Below, one piece after another: positions 34,301 to 47,172 of a stretch of 64,000 nucleotides of DNA. The DNA is from Imbricaverruca yamaguchii. Taxonomy: Eukaryota > Arthropoda > Thecostraca > Neoverrucidae. Numbering within the stretch: the stretch's first letter is position 1; each line of letters begins with the position of its first letter. The position numbers were made by a program, and so were the translations under genes. Location: contig JAOTOL010001570.1 of NCBI GenBank assembly GCA_034440575.1, forward strand, positions 1,234,501 through 1,298,500, written 5' to 3'. The notes under the pieces are model-generated. The model saw only the letters and a program-made list of their open reading frames with translations. It ran no database searches and had not been told where the DNA came from.

Positions 34301-35082
34301 ATTGTGCAAATGAAGTTCTAAGCTACGCAAGTGATGTGTAGCATAAGGGGAATATTAAACGTAAAGTGTTCGAGTTTCACGTCAACATTTCGTCACGCCG
34401 GTGACATATGGCCTGAAATGTCACAGAAGTATAGGTTTTGCAGTCGAACTGTCGGTAAAAATACTGACTATTACGAAGAAAATTGAAATAGATAAACCAG
34501 AGTAATCCTGCACGTCAGTTTTATTTCTAATGTGACTGGGGTTCATCATTTTCATGCAAAGAAAATATTGCCAGGAATGTTCCTGAGTGTAGCTTAGAAA
34601 ACGTTTAAATTTTTAGATTTGTATTCTTCAACTTCTCAAAAATAGTGCAAGTTCAATTTTGTTTTCGTGCCACTCGTTGTTTTGTCAAAAGCGTCTCTGA
34701 TTCCAATATTGTCATTTTCATCAGTTGATCATGTTACCAGGGATTTGGATTTTACACCGGACGAAACGTGATGAAGTGGGACTTTTTGGAGCTTATTGAA
34801 CGTTTTGTAACACCGAAATAATGTCGAAGCATGTTGTATATGTATGTTGTATACCCGAAATCAGATCGGAGTTTGAGTTCGGCTGCGATTGTCACATGGC
34901 CCGGGAATGGGAAGAAGTTGGTCTGCCAAATGATGGTGCTGCCGACACATCTCCCGCGTCCCCGTTGTTGTACTGGCTGCCCGACCCGACCAAACCGTGC
35001 TGCTGATCCGGCTCAGCTGTGTGTCGACTATTTCCTGAAGCTAGCTGACGTCCAATTATGCCACCGTTTTGGAGGGTGGATA
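31369..35082. other. No gene seen
   Basis: 3.7 kb without a supportable gene. Small local repeats: GTATACTGTAGT twice near 31944-31996, and GGTGAATTGGGTGAATTGGG near 32982-33001 with the complementary CACCCAATTCCC just after. Short chance ORFs only. Confidence 0.4.
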
Positions 35083-35190
35083 TTTTGGATGGTGGATCCG
35101 GACCCTACTCGTTTTATAGGGGGAGTCTTCAACCCCCCCCCCCCTCGAGACAGGGTGGGAGGATCTGACCGGAAAGACGGCGCGGGTTAA
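35083..35190 (-). mobile_element. Family A element, terminal fragment with internal deletion
   Basis: Read on the minus strand it begins TTAACCCGCGCCGTCTTTCC, as the 61784 copy does, continues through the G-run and GAAGACTCCCCCT, then jumps to CGAGTAGGGTCCGGATCCACC, skipping about 60 bases present in the long copies. The rest of the element is absent. Its terminal TTAA (35187-35190) is also the first TTAA of the decamer array that follows. Confidence 0.8.
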
Positions 35191-35345
35191 TTTGGCTTAA
35201 TTTAGTTTAATTTAGTTTAAGTTAGCTTAATTTAGTTTAATTTAGTTTAATTTAGCATAATTTAGTTTAATTCAGTTTAATTTAGTTTCATTTAGTTTAA
35301 TCTAGTTTAATCTTGTTTAATTTAGTTTAGCTTGGTTTAAGCTAA
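35187..35345. repeat. TTAA-rich decamer minisatellite
   Basis: About 15 copies of a unit close to AGTTTAATTT, with variants such as GGCTTAATTT and AGCATAATTT. Nearly every unit holds a TTAA. Confidence 0.93.
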
Positions 35346-37516
35346 TAATTAGATAAGCCTCACTGCACCCGACGGGAAGTGTGCCGATCTTGAAGACCTA
35401 CTTCTAGATATCGGTGTGACCGATTTTGTGTACCAGTTGGATACGAAGCGGGTATATGTGGAGCGATGGACGTGGTGTACGCTTATTTACATTCTGCAAT
35501 CTCTAACCACAGTGTCTCACAATCGTGTTGGGTGCGAACCTCACGTGCCCTAATTTCACGTCACAGTGCGTGGTGTCCGGTGAGCGGAGGAAGCGCGGAA
35601 TTTCGCCGTTTGCGAAGTCACTCGAAGCACACAACGGGCCAACTTTATCAACAGCAGGAGAAAAGGAGTGAACTTAGCGCGGTCCGGACAATGCAATTAT
35701 TTGGGCTGGGTGGGAGCTGGACTCGGTGTTTAACCGGGCACGTTCGTTGTCATAGCCATTGATGGCCAGGTGGCCTTGTACCTGATGACATAATTGGCCT
35801 GATTTTCATCGTTCCCGGGACAGCTGCACATGCTAGACCTAAATGGGTCAGTCCAAACGAAGCATATATTTCTGACAGGATAATTCGCAGGCTTATTATG
35901 AGGCGTGCAGATGATTGGGCAATTTAACTGATCAGCATTTACTGTAGAGCCGTCCTTTCGGTAGGTTTTTGCCATTCTAACGACTTTCTGTATTGACTTA
36001 GCGATGAGCAAGCATATCGACACGAAATGTGCAGTGCCTCTCAGACCAATTATGTACGCACCGACATGAACCAATTATGACGCCTTCGATCAGTTGGGAG
36101 TGACATCACTATCATGACACCTCCGGCGACTTTCAGCCGAAGTCATGCACGCAAAACGTGACTTGAAAATTGGTGTCACACGTATCTAAGCTCTTCGCTA
36201 AAGCCGAGTGAAGGAATATACAGTATGGAAGGAAAATATGTTCTCAGAATTTTGCCTCATGACGTCTCGTAGTTGTCACAACCGTGGACTTGTTAAACTA
36301 TATTTTTCGAAGTATAGTAAGAAACTTAGCTACTAAAATTATCGAAACATGCAGGATCAAGACTAGCATGTGAACATGCATGCACAATGTGAAGTCATTT
36401 TCTTCAAAACAAATACAATGTTCACTTCTGACTTGTCAAAGTTCACATTAAATACTCACGCATCGTACGCATAGGCTGTATGCAATTGCGCACAGTTGTA
36501 GTTTCATCTTGAAGTCATTCATGAAATGGTTATGAATATTGGGACATGGAGGAATACTTCGACACAATTAGACAATATTCGATTATGGATATTTGGAATT
36601 GTATGCGTTCCACTGACACACAATGTCCAGACTTCCAGATATATATGCTGGTTGGCTAGCTTTAAAAGGAGGGTATATTTATTGATATCATTCATATTCA
36701 ATTCGCGATTGCCATTGTTAAATCCACTTGGATTGTCCGTTCAGCTGACATTGGATAGAACGTTCACGTCATGACAGTTGTCCGGGTGGACACCAGTATC
36801 TCTCGAAGCGAACACTTATGCATGCGCTCATAAGCCGGCATTTTCAGCGGCGCAGAGCTGAATTGACCCATTGCGCTGGCGCCATACCCATTATCCATTA
36901 CGCCAGCTCATCGCTGGCCCAGTGCGGCCAGTTCGGAGATGAATTCCCGGCTAAGTGAGGCGCTAAATCTGGTCAAACGAGCCAGCCGCTTGCATTCATC
37001 TACAATTGAAATCCGGCACGATTGAATTCCGACTGTCTGGAGAGCGACGATTTCTCGTGAATGTACGATCTGGGGCACGGTTGGCTGCGCTTCGTGCCGG
37101 TGCCATGGCGAGGGACAGGAGAATGGTCGAATGCGGCCGTGATTGGCCGGGGCTGGTCCTGTCGACGGTGCAGAGTTGTCCGCGCTCATTCCGACTTGTT
37201 GGAATCCTCCCGGAAGCCACGTGCATCGACCGTCTACAGAACACGGCGGCGGCGAACATCCCTAGGGGCGGGGATTGGCTGCATGGGATACTTGGGAACT
37301 GACTGGCCGCTATGAGATCGATACGCGAGTCATCTGAAAATGCACAAAAAAAATACGCTTCGATTGTACATATCGAATGAAACGATGTTTGCATAGAAGG
37401 AAACTGACTGCCCTAGATGACCGTGTATTTTTGTAAGCATCGACCGTCTAAGACAGAGTTATCTGTTCAACTGACATCAACAGCACAGAAGCTGAGACGT
37501 TATTGGTATATTCATG
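35346..37516. other. No gene seen
   Basis: Unique-looking sequence apart from the GC-rich promoter-like stretch listed at 37085-37295. Confidence 0.4.
37085..37295. promoter_or_regulatory. GC-rich stretch with GC box and CCAAT-type motifs
   Basis: GTGATTGGCCGGGGCTGG and GGGGCGGGGATTGGCTGC contain inverted CCAAT boxes (ATTGG) next to GC boxes. CpG density is raised over about 200 bases. This combination is common in animal promoters, but no coding exon with a splice donor follows on either strand, so it is only a candidate. Confidence 0.25.
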
Positions 37517-37575
<59 letters not shown>

Positions 37576-37579
37576 AAAA

Positions 37580-37606
<27 letters not shown>
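37517..37606. repeat. (TA)n microsatellite with A-rich interruption
   Basis: TA dinucleotides broken by TATAAAAATAAAAAAATATA in the middle. Confidence 0.97.
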
Positions 37607-37610
<4 letters not shown>

Positions 37611-37762
37611 GGGTGAGATTCCGATGAAATTGTAAGTTACACTTCAGTGGTTTCTTGACTTCCCTTTGTATTTTCTCGTCTCTTATGGAAGCTCTGAACA
37701 CGTTGAACATGTTAATCAGTTCGAACATGCTAAACAGTTCAAAGATCAGACATGTTCAGGCT

Positions 37763-37905
37763 GGACGTCCGATTGGACATGACGATCTCGACTGGACTTC
37801 CGGCTGGACATGGTCCCGACCGGACGTACGATTGGGCATGATCCCGACTTAACGTGGGATTGGATATGGTCCCGACTGGTCTTCCGAGTGGACATGATCC
37901 CGTCG
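37763..37905. repeat. Degenerate 28-bp minisatellite, about 5 units
   Basis: GGACTTCCGGCTGGACATGG plus TCCCGACC is the clearest 28-bp unit. Neighbours read GGACGTCCGATTGGACATG, GGACGTACGATTGGGCATG and GGTCTTCCGAGTGGACATG. Divergence is about 15-25%. Confidence 0.8.
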
Positions 37906-39254
37906 TGACCAACAGCTGATCTTGAGCGGAAGAGAGGCGGGCTCGTGTGTTTGAAGCTGCAGTGCCACTGAACTCGGCTGATCCTACATATTGAGACGTG
38001 AGCTTTTCGCTTCAGAACATGTCTCGATATTCGTTCGGAGAATGAGTAACGCAATGTGGGCGAACGCCAGTGCACACACAGCAGACTTGCATTCAAATGT
38101 GAAACTACACTGTGCACGATAACTCAAACTAGCTCAATTGTAACAATGTGGAGCGATGTGTTGCACCTGTGGTGTGTTTACCTGACTGATGTTAAGCTTC
38201 GTCAGAGCGGGAGTCTGTGGGATCAGCACATATGTGACGTTTTTTACACACAGGCAGTGTTGTCCAGCTCCACCATGGTTCAGCAGTACCCTTTGATAAC
38301 AGCTTGTGTCTGTTTAACCGACCATGCGTTGATTATATATTCTGGAAAACGTGTCCGGCACGTGCATGCTTCCGCCGGGGTCAGACCAGGCCAAACGGTT
38401 CTATGGTTCGAAATGCAATACTACTGTACCCTGTTAAATGTTCATAAGCCCGTATTCGACGAGTTATTTATTCGGTGTCTGGTGAACACGTCAAGACGAC
38501 TTCATACTCAGAACTAAGTAATAGTTTATCCGACTACTCAGGCTAGCCGACACTGGACAGAAAGCTTGGTCGACCTTTCCGTAACCCAGCCAACAGGCTG
38601 ACCGACGTCGAGGTCAATCTCCAAACTGTGTCCGGGAGTGGTACGGCCGATGTCAAACTTTCGGACTTGCAAAAGGCGCGCGATACATCCATCTGTTGAC
38701 ACTGCAGTGCGGAGCCACGGCGTTGTTTGCTTGCGATGTGCGTATCAAAATGGGGGATGTACTGGTCATGGACTAGCTCCCTGTTATCGTGCGTGTTGAA
38801 AGGGTGAGTATCTGTTGTTCTGCTTGTCGAAAAATATTGATTGATTTATAGCAATAGCGAGATGTTTATCTAAATGTTTCGGATGGGAACTGTCTTGACC
38901 GGGTGCCCTTCGAATGGGATGGGAACGGGCATACCTTATTTGAACTATGCCTCAATGCTGTCCGTTGTATTGGTTAATTTTCAATTGAAAATGAATATTT
39001 CTTGAGGCGGTTTTAAGGAATGACTATCCATGCCACGCATACGTTGTTGCCAGGCGTTTAACCCGCCACCCTATCGCCGAATTTGCGCTTTATGACAGCA
39101 TCTTCACCAAATTTAATACGCCGCCAATGCTCTGATACCGCCTCCCCATAGCCTCGTACTGGGTCTTATCGGGCCGGCTGGCAACTGGGCACCCCAGCCA
39201 GGGATCGCACACAGTCACGTACACCGATGCGAACCCTGTCTTGCCAGCAAGGTG
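37906..39254. other. No gene seen
   Basis: An open frame of 153 codons (38056-38517, plus strand) has no recognisable domain or splice-compatible context. On the minus strand 39090-39250 reads VYVTVCDPWLGCPVAS with a stop 28 codons later; it looks protein-like but I cannot assign it. Confidence 0.35.
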
Positions 39255-39560
39255 ATGACAATTAGTACAGGCACGCATACATTGTAGCATGCATATATGC
39301 AAGCGTGCGTACATGCATACCTGTATACACACATATGTTAGTACGTAAGCACGTATTTGTTTATGTGCAAGCATACGCACACATATACGCACATAAAGCC
39401 ATACATGCATGCATGCGCATGTATCTACTTCCATACGGATATGCATGCATCCCTAAACACTTACCTACCTGTATTCATACACACATACATGCAGCCATAC
39501 ACCATGCATACACACATGCACTCATAAATAAATGCATTGGTACATACATGCTCCCATAAT
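39255..39560. repeat. Degenerate CATA/TGCA tetranucleotide-rich tract
   Basis: CATACATGCATACC, ACACATACATGCAGCC and similar phrases recur with no fixed longer period. Typical of an old, decayed tetranucleotide microsatellite. Confidence 0.75.
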
Positions 39561-41956
39561 AAACAAATAATACATTCGCCCTAGCCTTACTCATGTGCAT
39601 ATTGATATATCTCTACTTCCTGTAAGTTGAGAGTTATTATCATATTTTTCATTCTAAGTAAGCTTAGGCAAATTCGCTGTGCATGTTTTCCGACATCAGC
39701 ATTGTTATATGTCCATGCGTAGCTGCATGAAGCACGATGAAGCCGTTTATCAGGAAAGCCTAACCGGACATGCAGTAGGGTTTACCCCATCCGTATGCAC
39801 ACACGTCTGCGGATATGGCAGCAAGTTGTTGGTGCCACTTAACACCCAGAGGCGCGACAACTGCGGCGCACGGCGAGAAGTACGCCAGGGACCACTTACT
39901 GGTGTCGAAATCACCTGAGTTCGGGGCAGTTCCAATAACCACAAATTCCCCCGGACCCAGTGATCCAGCAAGAGGAGGCGGCTTCGGGTGATGGGTACAA
40001 CGCAGGCATGACACTCGGTTCGACGCCGAGAGTCCGATCAATGGTACAGGATTCTGTGGAGGGGAGGGGGAGGTACCAGAGGGCTTCAAGCCATGAGTAT
40101 AGCCGATAGTGGCGCTTGGCTTGAGAACGTAGTCCTGATTATACAGATGGGGCTTACGGCAATGCTCTGAAGAGGCCATGGCCTCCGTGGTGGGCCTCGA
40201 TGGATTTCCGAGCGATTTGGAGAGGGAGAAAGCGTTTTTGCGTGTCGTAGGACATGCATAACGAGTCGTATCGGGTACAAACGAGTTGCAAATCCACCTC
40301 GGTGGGTGGTCACCAGGGTGGGAAACTTGCTTTCCGGGTTTGGAGTCGGAGTGCAAACAGATTTCTTCCGGAGTACATTTTCATGCACATATTATTTTTC
40401 ATGCATGGAATATATTAACACCGGTAACCGACGAGAAAATCATATGTACCTAGTCAGTGTCTACGTAATATGCATAAGTAATACACATCATCATTTTTGG
40501 TCACATCAAAGCATAGAAACAAAGAAGTGAGCAATGGATGGCACCACAAGACAGGGAGTTATGATCAGCTCAGCTTTGCCTCTCATAACTCACAGGAGCA
40601 ATGCGCCTTCCTTTCACTGTTGGTCTCAGCACAATACTAGGCAAAATGAAAAACACAAATAATTCACGCTTTACCCTCAGCTCAGAGCGCACACCTACCT
40701 ACATACCTAGCCAATTCCCTGCACGATACGGACCCAACACCACTAACTCACACGCACTCGGTAGCGACGGCGGTGCGCAAAGGATCAGTCAAGGTCTTGT
40801 GTTTGCAGCATGGCACTGTTAAGTGTTCAAAACATGTGGTCAAGGCTGCTAATGTTTATGACGTGATTAAAAAAATACCTTGCATTGATTGGTTGAAAAA
40901 CAGTTTTCGTAACATAAAATGCTAACGCAGCAAATTCCGATCGGCGGCCTCCGCTGCACTCCGGAAGCGTCTCTTAAAAGAGTCAGTTTTTTCCCACTAT
41001 AGGGTGGCTCGAAAGCAGGTTTCTGGAGAGGCACCGGCCGAATTCGTAGCAGCCGGAGGCCACTATATTCAGTGCGCATGCGCGATGTTTGGCGCGTTGT
41101 CGTCGGCATTTCCGCTGGTTGTGTTTCGTGTGGTGTGTGTTGGGTTGCTGTCTGTGTGCTTGATGGTACGAAAAGTGTATAGTTATTTGGTAACCGAAAG
41201 TAGAATAACATGTTTGGTGGATATTTTCTTCAATCCTGCATTACATTTTTAGTGGTATTTTTGCTCCTTCTGCATGTTTGTGTCCGAGTACATGTGGAGT
41301 CCGTTCTATCCAGTATGAATCCGGAGTGTAAAAATGTTTTAAGAGATGAAATATCTTTAGAAGTGCTTTAATTCCCACCCTGGTGGTCACACACGAAGGA
41401 GATTGGGCTCGCACGTTGGTCCATGGTTTCAATTCGGTCATGTAGTACATCTCGCCAATACCATCGCTCACCCCACAAACTGAAATAGATGACCATGGTT
41501 TCTCTTGGTGTAGGCGCCTTCACAAGGCATTACCGCAACTCGGTGCACACTGGGATTTACGAGCGAGCGGAAATTCATCTATTATTTGGGGCATCCCAAA
41601 ATGCTCGATGCACTTGGGGGACGGAGGGGTGGAGTAGATTGATGAAAGCGAACATTTAAGGCTTATAATTTGAAATACAGTAGATGCGGAGCAAGGAGGT
41701 GCCAATGTGCGCATTATGCCCATGGGGGATACCTAAGAGTGATGTCGAGAGGGGTAGATATGAGCTAGTGAGGGCTTCTCTGAGCTCAGTCCAAACTTCC
41801 GGGTGACCATTCTCGCAGCCCAAATTAATAATAACGTGCTCAGCTCCTAGTAGGTATTGCCACTATAGTGTGATTGCATCTGGAACCTACTGCTCCTTGA
41901 ATTCCGGAGGTTCGGCCAACCCAGCGATGCGACATTAAGCTTCTGGGTACACCCGT
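39561..41956. other. No known gene; one long unassigned ORF
   Basis: Unique-looking sequence. The minus-strand frame at 39760-40356 stays open for 198 codons without repeats. It reads, for example, EFVVIGTAPNSGDFDTSKW near its C-terminal third. I recognise no family and see no flanking splice sites, so it may be chance. Confidence 0.3.
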
Positions 41957-42690
41957 CACTCATGTCACCTGTCACACCTGTCGCTTGTTCCACCTGTCAC
42001 CTGTCACATATGCCACTTGTCACACCTGTCACATGTCACACCTGTCACATGTCACACCTGTCACCCATCACACATGTCACATGTCACACTTGCAACGTGT
42101 CATACGTGTCACCTGCTACACCTGTCACGCCTGTCCCTTGCTACAACTGTCACATGTTACACATTTCACGTGGCACGCCTGTCGCGTGTCACACCTGTCA
42201 CCTGCCACGTCTGTCACCTGCCACGCATATTGCCTGTCGGCTCCTGTGTATGCCTGTCACATTTCACCTGCCACTTGTCATCTCATGTACATACCTGTCA
42301 CCTGTCACCTGTCAGCTCCTGTACACACTTGTCACCTGCCAATTCCTGCACAAACCTGTCACGCCTGTCGTCTGTCACATGTAGGCTCATGCGCATACAT
42401 ATCACCTGTCACCTGCCCGGTCTTACACACATAAGTCACATGTCACCTGTCAGCTCTTGTGCACACCTGACGCCTGCCACCTGTCAGCTCCTGTGCGCCC
42501 CTGTCACCTGTCAACTATCAGCTCCTATGAATACCTGTTACACTTGTCACCCGTGTGCTCCAGTGCATATATGTCGCACTTGTCACCCACCACCTGCCAG
42601 CTCCTGTGCACACATGGCACAAGAACTGACGGGTGTGCACACATGGCACACTCCTCACTCCTGTCGTCTGTCAGGAGCCAATTTCTGTCA
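41957..42690. repeat. Degenerate CACCTGTCAC-type minisatellite
   Basis: Over 700 bases built from phrases of 9-11 bases such as CACCTGTCAC, CACATGTCAC and CAGCTCCTGT. I count about 23 copies of CACCTG, the E-box core (CAGGTG on the other strand). A secondary period of about 50 bases, marked by GTCAGCTCCTGTGCAC, appears from 42230 on. Confidence 0.9.
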
Positions 42691-42884
42691 CACCTCTCAC
42701 CATCCACTTCACTTTGCCCCAACCACAAGCCCGTTCCACCGGGGACACTGTACCCACTGTGCTGACCAGGGATGATCAGCTTCAAACTGCACGTGGCACC
42801 AGTCGGCGAGGAGCGGCGGACGACCGGGGGCGTGGCGTGACGACCGCCTGTGGCTGTCGAACATGACACGAGTACGCGTTGACA

Positions 42885-43590
42885 GACTGGAGGTAGCGGG
42901 AGACAACGCGAGACGATGGGAGACGACGGGAGACATTGATGTACAATGGGAGACAACGGGAGGAAACGGGAGGCAGTGGGAAACAGTGGGAGGAAATGGA
43001 AAACAATGAGAGAGAACAGGAGACAATGGGAGGAAACAGGAGACGATGTAAGGCAAAATAAGACAACGGAAGACAACAGGAGGAAATGAAGGGAAACAGG
43101 GACAACGGGAGACAACGAGGGACAACGGAAAACAAGGATTGACACTAGGAGACAACGGGAGACAACAGGAGACAATGTGAGACAACGAGTGGCAACGGGA
43201 GACAACGGGATACAATGGGAGAGAGCATGAGACAATAGGAGAAAACAGGAGACAACGGGAGACAACAGGAGACAACCGAGGGCAATATGAAGAACAGGAG
43301 ACAACGGGAAGCGACAGGAGACAACAGGGGACAACAGGAGACAATGTGAGCCAGTGGGAGCCAGCGGGGGACAACGAGATACAGTGTAAGGTGGCAGAAG
43401 ACAACGGAAGATAACGGGAGACAGCGAGAGCCAGCGGGTGACAACGGGAGGACGGGAGACAAGAGGAGACAACGGAAGATAACGGGGGACAACGAGAGCC
43501 AGCGGGGGACAACGGGAGAACGGGAAACAAGAGGAGACAACGGGAGATAACGGGGGATAGCGTGAGACAATTCGAGATACAGTGAGAGCA
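42885..43590. repeat. Degenerate GGGAGACAAC decamer array
   Basis: About 700 bases of variants of GGGAGACAAC, with GGAAGACAACAGG, GAGCCAGCGGG and GGAGACAATG. Purine-rich on the plus strand. From about 43320 a longer unit of about 100 bases containing GAGCCAGCGGGGGACAACG is repeated. Confidence 0.93.
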
Positions 43591-45183
43591 GTTTGGACAG
43601 GCCGGGCGGCGACAGACAGGCCAGACGATTACACCACCGACGGCGGACAAGGGACAAGTGCTGCCCCCGAATGGATCTGACTGCTGGCCCATCGGCGAAG
43701 GTCAGCCGACCCCGTCACACCGCCGACGAATCACCCCGTCACATCCCCAGGGACAGCCCCGTCATACCCGCAGGCACGTCGTAGAATCACCGTCCACGGG
43801 TCGTCTTCCCCGGATCGCCTTCCACGCCTCACCTTCCACCGATTGCTTTTCACGGACTACCTTCCACCAACCGTATGCCGTGTGCCGGAGCGTCTGCGAT
43901 GCGCCACTCCGGCGTCGTCTTAGCGGTCCGGGTGTCCTGTGAGAGTGGGGAGGGGAGGAAGTGAGGACGGTCACTAGCCGGACCACCACCACCACCACCA
44001 CTGCCAACTGGCGAGACGCGAGTGACCTTGGACGGGTTCGCCAGGTCCACGGATGAGATGCGCCGACTTGGTGCTTTTACCAGACGCGCGAAATGTGCTC
44101 TCAGAAAAACGAACAGACTTTCTTGTGCATTGTCACATGGGACAAAATCCTTCTGAAGTATAATGCTCGAAGCAGGAAACACCTTTGCATGGTTGCATTA
44201 GGCAGCACAGGGGGCCGCTTGGCAATTTGCTGTCACCACCACTGTGCGGAGAGCAACTATGCATTGCCTCACGTGCTGCGATTGTGAATATTTGATGTTC
44301 AGTCATTGAGTCAGGAAGTTATCGAACCTGTACAGAGAAATTCCGCGGCCTTCCCCGTCTGGCTGTCACGTGCATTGGCACCGGCTCGCATTGATAGTCG
44401 TCTGGCCGTGTGTCCTGAGTAATGCGATATGGCCAGCAGCATAACACCAAGCTAGCCAGCAGCATAGCACCAAGCTTGCCTGCACCAATATAGTCACGCG
44501 CCTGGGTCGGTCAAGTCTTGTGCCCATTCGTGTGCCACAAGCAGAGAAAGAAGAACACAATAGAACCAATGGCTGGCTGTTTTCATCTCGTTCACTCTTC
44601 GACGGCCTCACTAGACTAGACAACCGTGCCCACAACTGAAAGGCAGATGCTAATGGGAGGGATGGGGGCTACCGTGTCCGGAAGGCTACATCCAGCCACA
44701 CAACAAGAAGAGACAGTAATGTGCGGCCATACGGTAATGTATAGTGTGGGTCCACATGTAATGCGTACAAATGTGGTGCTTAAGTTCGTTGCCTTAAGTG
44801 CAGCGAACAAAACGCGACCAATTGCCGCACCGAGACTAGATAGTTGTCACGGGCAGTGAAGGTGATGTGACATGAGCGAACTCGATGAGCATTGGTCGGC
44901 AAACAATCCAGCTGGCAGGTGGCGACCCGCCCGTGGCCCGTCAGCTTAGAGGCCGTTGATCAACAACAGTGGCCGTCGCATGCATAAGCTCGAACACCGA
45001 ACGGCATTCACAGATGAAATAGGTATGTACTGGTGGTGGATAAGTGAGACTGGTGGTGCACGTACCACGGCACTCTGTGGGAGTACGTGTACCTCCACAC
45101 ATTGTGATATTTACGCTCTAATACTGCATATATTTAATGCGCTCTATTTACGCTCCAATACGCTGTAATATTTACGCTGTAAT
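43591..45183. other. No gene seen; GC-rich start, (CCA)n
   Basis: 43600-44080 is GC-rich with a short (CCA)n at about 43983-44003 and recurrent CACCGTCAC/TTCCAC phrases. No exon could be supported. 45110-45183 has repeated ATTTACGCT phrases (four copies). Confidence 0.4.
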
Positions 45184-45241
45184 ATGGATGAATGGATGTG
45201 ATCCATGTATGGATACGCATGGATCATATCCATTCATCCAT
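45184..45241. repeat. Near-perfect 24-bp inverted repeat (hairpin)
   Basis: The left arm (45184-45207) starts ATGGATGAATGGATG and ends GATCCATG. The right arm (45218-45241) starts CATGGATC and ends CATTCATCCAT. The arms match at 23 of 24 positions around a 10-base loop. No terminator or RNA gene role is evident; a cruciform or hairpin is expected. Confidence 0.9.
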
Positions 45242-45336
45242 CCTGGCATTGGCGCCGAAAACAGCGAATATTGCGCTCAACTTGCATGTCACGCTATCAA
45301 TCGCCAATCGCACGACGCTATCAAGCAAAGTACACA

Positions 45337-45339
45337 CAT

Positions 45340-45404
<65 letters not shown>

Positions 45405-45420
45405 CACACACACACACAAA
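45337..45420. repeat. (CA)n microsatellite
   Basis: CA dinucleotides with a single CATG interruption near 45401. Confidence 0.98.
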
Positions 45421-46074
45421 CGCATGAAGTCAGAGGTCAAAAGAAGGAGGGACTAGTGTTCGGTTGCTGGAACCTGATTGCCATGCGCGACACATTCTTG
45501 CACAGCCTCACGATCTGTTTTTTCGGGCCCGTAAGAGTTTCAATAAGTTAAACGAGTTTTCCTTTCTTTTCTATAATTGCTTGGTCCTTTATCAGTGGAC
45601 GTAGCAGAGAGCTGTATCGCACACAAGGCAAAACAACAAATCCAATCGGGATATTTGGAGCCTGCACCGTGAATAATACATAATCCACAGCTGTTCCTTG
45701 GGGATCATTGCGAGATCCGAAAATGTGGAGCGAACAATGCGAATGCAGGTAGAGGAGGTGTTTATGATAGCCATGGTCAGAGGACCGCAAACATGCTGGA
45801 GATAAGATGGTAAATTATGTAATCTAGCTATCGTATGCGTGGCGCAATGCAGGTGGCAAGCAATTCTAGTGTACAAATGTTGACCGAGCTTCGTGTGTGG
45901 GAATTGAAACAGAGCGTTAGGATGTATACAGGTGCCAGCTACCATCCTCCAATTGCCAGGAATTGAAGCAGTAGCCTCTTGGCGATGCATGGACAAGGCG
46001 GACTGAGGATAATAGCTCTGTTTAGCTAACGGCAGACGGTTAGACAAGGGCATACATACGCCAGCAATGTAGAA
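45421..46074. other. No gene seen
   Basis: Unique-looking sequence before the GAGACA arrays. Long minus-strand frames here are extensions of frames that run through the arrays. Confidence 0.4.
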
Positions 46075-46190
46075 AGAGACAGAGACAGAGACAGAGACAG
46101 AGACAGAGACAGAGACAGAGACAGGGACAGAGACAGAGACAGAGACACCGAGATACAGAGACACAGAGACACACAGACACCGATACAATG
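46075..46190. repeat. (GAGACA)n hexamer array
   Basis: About 12 clean copies of GAGACA with one GGGACA variant, then transitional units ACACAGAGACACAGAG leading into the octamer array. Confidence 0.96.
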
Positions 46191-47172
46191 AGACACCGAG
46201 ACACCAAGACACCGAGACACCGAGACACCGAGACACCGAGACACCGAGACACCGAGACACCGAGACACCGAGACACCGAGACACCGAGACACCGAGACAC
46301 CGAGACACCGAGACACCGAGACACCGAGACACCGAGACACCGAGACACCGAGACACCGAGACACCGAGACACCGAGACACCGAGACACCGGGACACCGAG
46401 ACACCGAGACACCGAGACACCGAGACACCGAGACACCGAGACACCGAGACACCGAGACACCGAGACACCGAGACACCGAGACACCGAGACACCGAGACAC
46501 CGAGACACCGAGACACCGAGACACCGAGACACCGAGACACCGAGACACCGAGACACCGAGACACCGAGACACCGAGACACCGAGACACCGAGACACCGAT
46601 ACACCGAGACAAGGATACACCGAGACACCGAGACACCGAGGAACCGGGATACCGAGACAACGAGACACCGAGACACCGAGACACCGAGACACCGAGACAC
46701 CGAGACACCGAGACACCGAGACACCGAGACACCGAGACACCGAGACACCGAGACACCGAGACACCGCGACACCGCGACACCGCGCACCGAGACACCGAGA
46801 CACCGAGACACCGAGACACCGCGACACCGCGACACCGCGCACCGAGACACCGAGACACCGAGACACCGAGACACCGAGACACCGAGACACCGAGACACCG
46901 AGACACCGAGACACCGAGACACCGAGACACCGAGACACCGAGACACCGAGACACCGAGACACCGAGACACCGAGACACCGAGACACCGAGACACCGAGAC
47001 ACCGAGACACCGAGACACCGAGACACCGAGAACACCGAGACACCGAGACACCGAGACACCGAGACACCGAGACACCGAGACACCGAGACACCGAGACACC
47101 GAGACACCGAGACACCGAGACACCGAGACACCGAGACACCGAGACACCGAGACACCGAGACACCGAGACACT
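46191..47172. repeat. (CCGAGACA)n octamer array, about 120 copies
   Basis: Very homogeneous octamers for almost 1 kb. Interruptions are few: a patch at 46594-46660 with GATACACC and GGAACCGGGATA, and two copies of a block with CACCGCGACACCGCGCACC at about 46763 and 46818. A 24-base period gives open frames encoding eight-residue repeats on both strands; these are artefacts of the octamer. Confidence 0.98.

Noticed and set aside
42525..43692. Minus-strand ORFs of over 300 codons rich in Ser, Leu, Pro and Cys
   Set aside because: They translate the degenerate GGGAGACAAC array and flanks in overlapping frames.
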